Shown: piece after piece, positions 14,712 to 18,322 of the stretch | How positions within the stretch are numbered: the stretch's first letter is position 1 | Layout of the letters: each line of letters begins with the position of its first letter | Assembly (NCBI GenBank): GCA_036003885.1 | Contig: DASYSA010000417.1 | Span: 1-18,322 of the forward strand | From: DASYSA01 sp036003885 | Lineage (GTDB): Bacteria; Acidobacteriota; Blastocatellia; UBA7656 | Length of the DNA: 18,322 bases | Direction: 5' to 3' | Translations under genes and position numbers: made by a program | The notes under the pieces: generated by a model | Told to the model about the DNA's origin: nothing | Seen by the model: the letters and a program-made list of their open reading frames with translations, nothing else | The model's database searches: none

Positions 14712-15455
14712 AATAAGGGCGTCCTTCCGTTGCATCGATTCGGCTGAGAACCAATGCTCGATGAAGTGATCCAGCCACTCACGGCCATTGCCTATTGGGG
14801 GATGGCCGGTTACTTCTAAAAACTGCTGCTTGATCGCGGCGAATGTCAAAGGCGGCTTTTCCGCCAACTCGCGAGCCAGCGCTTTGGCGCATTCGAGCAC
14901 CTCTTTCGGATCGACCACTTCGCTGGCCAGCCCTACCTGAAGGGCCCGCGCCGGAGTCAGGGTCCTGCCTCCCGCTACCATGTCCCACCCGCTTCTGACG
15001 CCGACTGCGTGTGTCGCAAGACGAATGAATCCCGGCGGCAGCGCCATTCCCAGGTTGATTTCATTGAGGGCAAAGCCGAATGTGCCCTCGGCCATCACGC
15101 GGGCATCACAGGCCAGTGCCAGTACCGCGCCGCCGGCATATGCGTGTCCGCTCACTGCAGCGATGAGAGGCTTTGGGAGCCACAGCATCTTTTCGTAGAG
15201 ATCGATGAAGCGGCCAAAGAATTCTGTCATCGTCTTGCGGTCGTACCCAAAGACCTCGACGACATCGAAGCCGCCGGAGAAAAACTTCGGCCGGTCGCTG
15301 GCCAACACGACCCCTCTCACATCCGCATTCGCAGCGGCGTCGCCGATGACAGCGGTTAGCTCATCGACCATCGCAGAATTCAACGCGTTAGCCTTGCCGC
15401 GAGCTAGCGTCACGATGAGAAGTTGACCATCTCTGTCAGACCTGATGAAGTCCAT
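14694..15455 (-). CDS. Crotonase-fold enoyl-CoA isomerase/hydratase
   Basis: The protein has 253 residues, the normal crotonase length. The oxyanion-hole regions are present: FFSGGFD (58-64) and GHAYAGGAVLALACDAR (103-119). The first catalytic Glu of true hydratases (in GGGCEL) is Val here, while the second is kept as Glu132 in ALNEINLGM. A single Glu in an LNE-xx-LG context, together with AGG-xx-LAL-CDAR, resembles mitochondrial-type delta3,delta2-enoyl-CoA isomerase (ECI1), which shifts double bonds in unsaturated acyl-CoAs during beta-oxidation. Superfamily membership is certain and the isomerase reaction is inferred. The ATG at 15455 is preceded by GGGG four bases away inside a repeat element. 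It runs opposite to its neighbours. The HSD10-like dehydrogenase at 17078 would act in the same pathway. Confidence 0.92.
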   Translation of the reverse strand: MDFIRSDRDGQLLIVTLARGKANALNSAMVDELTAVIGDAAANADVRGVVLASDRPKFFSGGFDVVEVFGYDRKTMTEFFGRFIDLYEKMLWLPKPLIAAVSGHAYAGGAVLALACDARVMAEGTFGFALNEINLGMALPPGFIRLATHAVGVRSGWDMVAGGRTLTPARALQVGLASEVVDPKEVLECAKALARELAEKPPLTFAAIKQQFLEVTGHPPIGNGREWLDHFIEHWFSAESMQRKDALIQSISR

Positions 15456-15460
15456 AAAAC

Positions 15461-15568
15461 CCCGTTCCGCGTTTTGCGTTTTGCGTTTTGCGTTTACGTT
15501 TCTCGAGGTCCTAGTCTAAACCAGAGACCTAAGAACCAGGAAACGAGAAACGCGGAACGCGAAACGCG
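15461..15568. repeat. Heptamer-based imperfect inverted repeat between divergent genes
   Basis: The left part has CGTTCCG followed by three TTGCGTT-type heptamers (15463-15495) and GTTTCTCG (15498-15505). The right part has CGAGAAAC (15544-15551) and then AACGCGG, AACGCGA and AACGCG heptamers. The inner AGGTC and GACCT (15506-15510, 15525-15529) also pair. The element fills almost all the space between the isomerase start and the promoter of the c-heme gene, leaving five bases between it and the isomerase ATG. Confidence 0.7.
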
Positions 15569-15574
15569 TCTTTG

Positions 15575-15603
15575 TTGCAACGGGCCGGGCATTTCGCTAT
15601 AGT
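15575..15603 (+). promoter_or_regulatory. Probable sigma70 promoter of the c-heme/copper protein gene
   Basis: TTGCAA (15575-15580) and TATAGT (15598-15603) are separated by exactly 17 bp. They match the consensus hexamers at 4 and 5 positions. Transcription would start near 15610, about 40 bases before ATG 15651. It lies immediately after the inverted repeat. Confidence 0.55.
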
Positions 15604-15650
15604 TCGGACAAGTACGCTACCCGCGAGACTTGACCGGAGGATTGAAAAAC

Positions 15651-16919
15651 ATGAAGAACCATCGTACCCGACTGATGGCGTTCGCGTTGCTGTTCACCGC
15701 GAGCCTGATGCTGGCGTCGACCGCCGGCACGGCGAGCAGCTCGAGCGTGACCTTCACCAAAGATGTCGCTCCCATTCTCTACAATCGTTGCATCGAGTGC
15801 CATCGTCCGGGAGAGATCGCTCCGATGTCGTTGATGAGCTATCAGGAAGTCCGGCCCTGGGCTCGCTCGATTCGAGAACGCGTCGTCGATCGCTCGATGC
15901 CGCCCTGGTCCGCGGATCCGCATTATGGAAAGTTCTCGAACGACCCGAGTCTTTCTCAAAAGGAGATCGACACCATCGTGTCCTGGGTTGGCGCCGGCGC
16001 GCCGAAGGGCGATGACAAAGACATGCCACCCGCTCCGAAGTTCGCCCAGGGGTGGACCATCGGTAAACCCGATGTCGTGCTCAGCATGAATGAGGAGTAC
16101 GCTATACCAGCCGATGGAACCATTCCGTATCTCTACTTCACGATCCCGACGAACTTCAAAGAAGACAAGTGGATCCAGGCGATGGAGATTCGGCCGGGGA
16201 ATCGCGGCGTAGTCCATCATGTAATCGCATTCACCCAGGAGGCTGGATCGGGCCGAATAGGCGATCCTCAATCGGCCGGCGGTGAGACGCAGCGTGGCCG
16301 AGGCCAGTTGGGCGGCATCACTCCAAACAAGACCGGGGTGGTATTCGCTCCTGGAACCGCAAGACTCATCAAGGCGGGAGCCAGCATAGTCTTCCAGATG
16401 CACTACACCACGAACGGGGAAGCGACCAAAGACAGGACAAGCATCGGCCTGATCTTCTCCAAGGAACCGCCGACGAAGACCATCACGACCGGCAACGCCT
16501 TGAACGCGCGTTTCGCAATTCCGGCAGGCGCTGACAACCACGAGGTCAAGTCCTCGACGACGCTCAAAGAGGACGTACACATCACCTCGTTCATGCCTCA
16601 CATGCATTTTCGCGGCAAGGACTTCACGTACACGGCGGTCTACCCTGATGGCCGGTCCGAGATACTGCTCAAGGTGCCGAAGTACGATTTCAACTGGCAG
16701 TTGACCTACGTTCTGGAGAAGCCGGTAGCGCTCCCGAAGGGGACGAAATTGGATTGCGTTGCGCACTTCGACAACTCGACGAAGAACAGGTACAACCCGG
16801 ACCCGACAAAAGAGGTGCGTTGGGGCGATCAAACGTGGGAAGAGATGATGATCGGATGGTTCAGCTTCACCCGCGACGCTGAGCAGAGAGAGGTAGCCAA
16901 AGCCTCCTCGGGTAAGTGA
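15651..16919 (+). CDS. Secreted c-type heme protein with a PHM-like dicopper monooxygenase fold
   Basis: The protein has 422 residues. The signal peptide (MKNHRTR plus a hydrophobic stretch to about residue 25) exports it. Near the mature N-terminus is one c-heme motif, CIECH (Cys47, Cys50, His51), with Met83 in RSMPPW a likely axial ligand. The rest has every copper-ligand motif of the peptidylglycine/dopamine monooxygenase fold in order: HH189-190 (GVVHHVIAF), His251 (QMHYTTNG), His317-x-His319 (PHMHFRGKD) and a Met near 399-400 (TWEEMMIGW). PHM uses one copper site to accept electrons and the other to bind oxygen; here the heme may replace ascorbate as donor, which is inference. ATG 15651 is chosen because GGAGG at 15636-15640 precedes it and the signal peptide follows at once; an upstream TTG at 15630 lies before the SD. 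Similar proteins occur widely in Acidobacteria, with unknown substrate. Confidence 0.88.
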   Translation: MKNHRTRLMAFALLFTASLMLASTAGTASSSSVTFTKDVAPILYNRCIECHRPGEIAPMSLMSYQEVRPWARSIRERVVDRSMPPWSADPHYGKFSNDPSLSQKEIDTIVSWVGAGAPKGDDKDMPPAPKFAQGWTIGKPDVVLSMNEEYAIPADGTIPYLYFTIPTNFKEDKWIQAMEIRPGNRGVVHHVIAFTQEAGSGRIGDPQSAGGETQRGRGQLGGITPNKTGVVFAPGTARLIKAGASIVFQMHYTTNGEATKDRTSIGLIFSKEPPTKTITTGNALNARFAIPAGADNHEVKSSTTLKEDVHITSFMPHMHFRGKDFTYTAVYPDGRSEILLKVPKYDFNWQLTYVLEKPVALPKGTKLDCVAHFDNSTKNRYNPDPTKEVRWGDQTWEEMMIGWFSFTRDAEQREVAKASSGK

Positions 16920-16927
16920 GTCACGAA

Positions 16928-17064
16928 GAATTTCGAAATGCGAATTGCGAATTTCGAATTGCGAGAATTCGGGATTAGCAGTTCGCATTTCGCGTTTCGA
17001 AGTACCGCCTTCTGCCTTCCGCCTTGCGGCAAATTCGCATTTCGCAATTTGCATTTCGAAATTC
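16928..17064. repeat. AT-rich heptamer inverted repeat before the SDR gene
   Basis: GAATTTCGAAATGC at 16928-16941 is the exact reverse complement of GCATTTCGAAATTC at 17051-17064, and the neighbouring GCGAATT-type heptamers on each side pair imperfectly. The centre (about 17005-17028) has CTTCTGCCTTCCGCCTT. The element starts 8 bp after the c-heme gene stop and ends 2 bp before the SDR ribosome-binding site, so it fills the whole gap. It could act as a terminator or affect access to that RBS. Confidence 0.75.
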
Positions 17065-17077
17065 CTAAAGGAGATCT

Positions 17078-17845
17078 ATGAACATCGAAGGCAAAGTCGC
17101 TCTTGTGACGGGCGGCGCGTCTGGACTTGGTGCCGAATCGGTCCGAATGATAACCGGAGCGGGTGGCCGCGCGGTGATCGTCGACTTGAATCAGGAGACT
17201 GGAGAGGCGCTGTCAGCCGAACTGGGCAATGCAGCGTTGTTCGTTCGCGCCAACGTTGCCGACCCCGGCGACATGGAAACGGCGGTAAGCACAGCGTTGG
17301 AGAAGTTCGGCCGGCTCGACATTGATATCAACTGTGCAGGCATCGGCGTCGCCGCGCGGGTCATCGGGAAAGATGGACCGTCCAGTCTGGACCAATTCGT
17401 CAAAGTCATTACTGTAAACCTGGTTGGCACCTTCAACGCCATCAGGCTCGCGGCCGCGGCTATGGCCCGCAATGAACCCGCCCAGGACGGCGAACGCGGC
17501 GTCATTATAAACACGGCTTCGGTAGCGGCTTTCGACGGGCAGATAGGCCAGGCCGCCTACTCGGCATCAAAGGGTGGAATCGTAGGAATGACCTTGCCCA
17601 TAGCGCGCGATCTCGCGCGTCACGGGATCCGCGTGATGACGATCGCTCCAGGTATCTTCGACACTCCGCTGCTGGGACAATTGCCGCCGGCGGTGCGCGA
17701 GTCGCTCGCCCAATCGATTCCGTTTCCACAACGGTTGGGCTTGCCTTCCGACTATGCGATGCTCGCGCGGCAAATCATCGAGAACGGCATGCTCAATGGT
17801 GAAGTGATCCGGCTGGATGGCGCGTTGCGCATGCCGCCGAAGTGA
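17078..17845 (+). CDS. SDR-family dehydrogenase of the HSD10 / 3-hydroxyacyl-CoA dehydrogenase type
   Basis: The protein has 255 residues, a classical SDR. The NAD-binding motif TGGASGLG is at 11-18, Asp36 at the end of strand 2 indicates NAD(H) preference, and NCAG is at 85-88. The catalytic set is Asn114, Ser148, Tyr161 and Lys165 (AAYSASKGG). The run NTASVAAFDGQIGQAAYSAS, then IAPGIFDTPLL and the ending GEVIRLDGALRMPPK are hallmarks of the HSD17B10-like group, whose bacterial members oxidise 3-hydroxyacyl-CoA in beta-oxidation. AAGGAG at 17068-17073 lies just before the ATG. It is co-oriented with the c-heme gene but separated from it by a hairpin repeat. The enoyl-CoA isomerase at 14694 is a plausible pathway partner. 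Exact substrate chain length cannot be read from sequence. Confidence 0.93.
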   Translation: MNIEGKVALVTGGASGLGAESVRMITGAGGRAVIVDLNQETGEALSAELGNAALFVRANVADPGDMETAVSTALEKFGRLDIDINCAGIGVAARVIGKDGPSSLDQFVKVITVNLVGTFNAIRLAAAAMARNEPAQDGERGVIINTASVAAFDGQIGQAAYSASKGGIVGMTLPIARDLARHGIRVMTIAPGIFDTPLLGQLPPAVRESLAQSIPFPQRLGLPSDYAMLARQIIENGMLNGEVIRLDGALRMPPK

Positions 17846-17959
17846 GAGGATGAATGCATGTTGCTTGTAACCTTCGATGCGAGTGAACTGAACGCGAGTG
17901 ATCGCCAACATTAGGCGAAGGAACTTAAGCTGAATTAGATTCGACGGGAAATCTGTTTT

Positions 17960-18322
17960 ATGAGCGACGTTTTCATTAGCTACGCGCGCGAAGATCGAGC
18001 TAAAGCACAACAGCTTGCGGAACTCTTTGAGCAAAATAGCTGGTCCGTTTGGTGGGATAGGAAACCGCGCCAGGCCAAAGATTCTCTCAGGTTATTGCAG
18101 AAGACTTGTCTGCAGCAAAGTCGGTTGTCGTCCTCTGGTCTCAGAATTCCATATTGTCGGATTGGGTGAAAGACGAGGCACAAGAGGCAGCCAGTCGGGG
18201 AATCCTGGTTCCTCTTCTGATCGAAGATGTCACCATACCGGTTGGATTTCGTCAGTTCCAGGCGGCCCACCTTGCCGATTGGGATGGATCGGCTTCACAT
18301 CCTGAACTGAAAGATGTATTGG
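17960..18322 (+). pseudogene. TIR-domain protein, frameshifted and cut by the window end
   Basis: The first frame reads MSDVFISYAREDRAKAQQLAELFEQNSWSVWWDRK (17960-18064), a typical bacterial TIR start with box 1 (DVFISYARED) and the WWDRK strand. After 18064 the frame turns to nonsense and stops at 18169. The TIR sequence resumes from 18070 in another frame: PGQRFSQVIAEDLSAAKSVV, then LWSQNSILSDWVKDEAQEAA, then RGILVPLLIEDVTIPVGF, ADWDGSAS and onward to the edge. The KIPPG loop needs 6 bases at 18065-18069 but only 5 are present, so a single base is missing. The Glu of WVKDE, at the position of the catalytic NADase Glu in enzymatic TIRs, is in the shifted frame. TIR domains act in NAD-consuming defence or as adaptors; the partner domain lies beyond the window. 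Sequencing error is possible. Confidence 0.8.

Noticed and set aside
15630..15650. TTG start giving a 429-residue c-heme protein
   Set aside because: It lies upstream of the GGAGG. ATG 15651 has the RBS and begins the signal peptide directly.
15597..17054. Long minus-strand open frame (485 codons) opposite the c-heme/copper gene
   Set aside because: It is a shadow of a well-supported secreted protein. Its N-terminal part is translated heptamer repeat.

Overview
The window looks like a chromosomal segment from an acidobacterium, probably of the Blastocatellia/Pyrinomonadaceae type. The main reasons are two tandem ADOP-type (acidobacterial duplicated orphan permease) genes behind a PadR regulator, a secreted protein of a family common in that phylum, a c-heme/dicopper monooxygenase-like protein, and many intergenic hairpins built from 7- or 8-bp tandem units. 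This taxonomic call is inferred from gene content. No rRNA, tRNA, CRISPR array, transposase or phage gene was seen.

Layout. 1-93: possible tail of an upstream gene. 152-766 (+): small secreted protein with an isolated secretin-like beta domain. 824-917: long hairpin between convergent genes. 996-1949 (-): secreted protein with a His/Glu-rich charged insert. 1950-2527: non-coding region with three different tandem direct repeats and a near-perfect 21-bp palindrome. 2528-4603 (-): soluble PAS-PAS-HisKA-HATPase-REC hybrid kinase. 5046-5498 (+): receiver-domain fragment with a damaged N-terminus. 5579-7459 and 7456-8163 (+): membrane sensor kinase and OmpR-family response regulator, overlapping by ATGA. 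8172-8254: G-rich inverted repeat. 8271-8661: promoter, candidate operator and PadR gene. 8673-11513 and 11587-14439 (+): the two ADOP permeases. 14694-15455 (-): crotonase-fold enoyl-CoA isomerase-like enzyme. 15651-16919 (+): c-heme/dicopper protein. 17078-17845 (+): SDR of the HSD10 type. 17960-18322 (+): TIR-domain gene broken by a one-base frameshift and cut by the window edge.

How the parts may work together. The kinase/OmpR pair has a 17-bp direct-repeat site (TTTGTAAGGTTTGTAAA) just upstream. The only other copy I noticed lies upstream of the secreted protein at 996-1949, which suggests one small regulon with autoregulation. The PadR gene has a textbook sigma70 promoter followed by a dyad that covers the expected transcription start and the ribosome-binding site. 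It is coupled to the first ADOP gene, so PadR probably represses itself and the permeases. Both ADOP genes hold an internal Shine-Dalgarno plus ATG at the exact prefix/permease junction. The isomerase and the HSD10-like dehydrogenase both fit fatty acyl-CoA oxidation, although a secreted redox protein lies between them.

The best leads are the shared 17-bp operator, the conserved internal start in the ADOP genes, the PadR promoter/operator, the c-heme/dicopper protein with a complete apparent copper-ligand set, and the unrelated short-period hairpin repeats that sit directly against gene starts.
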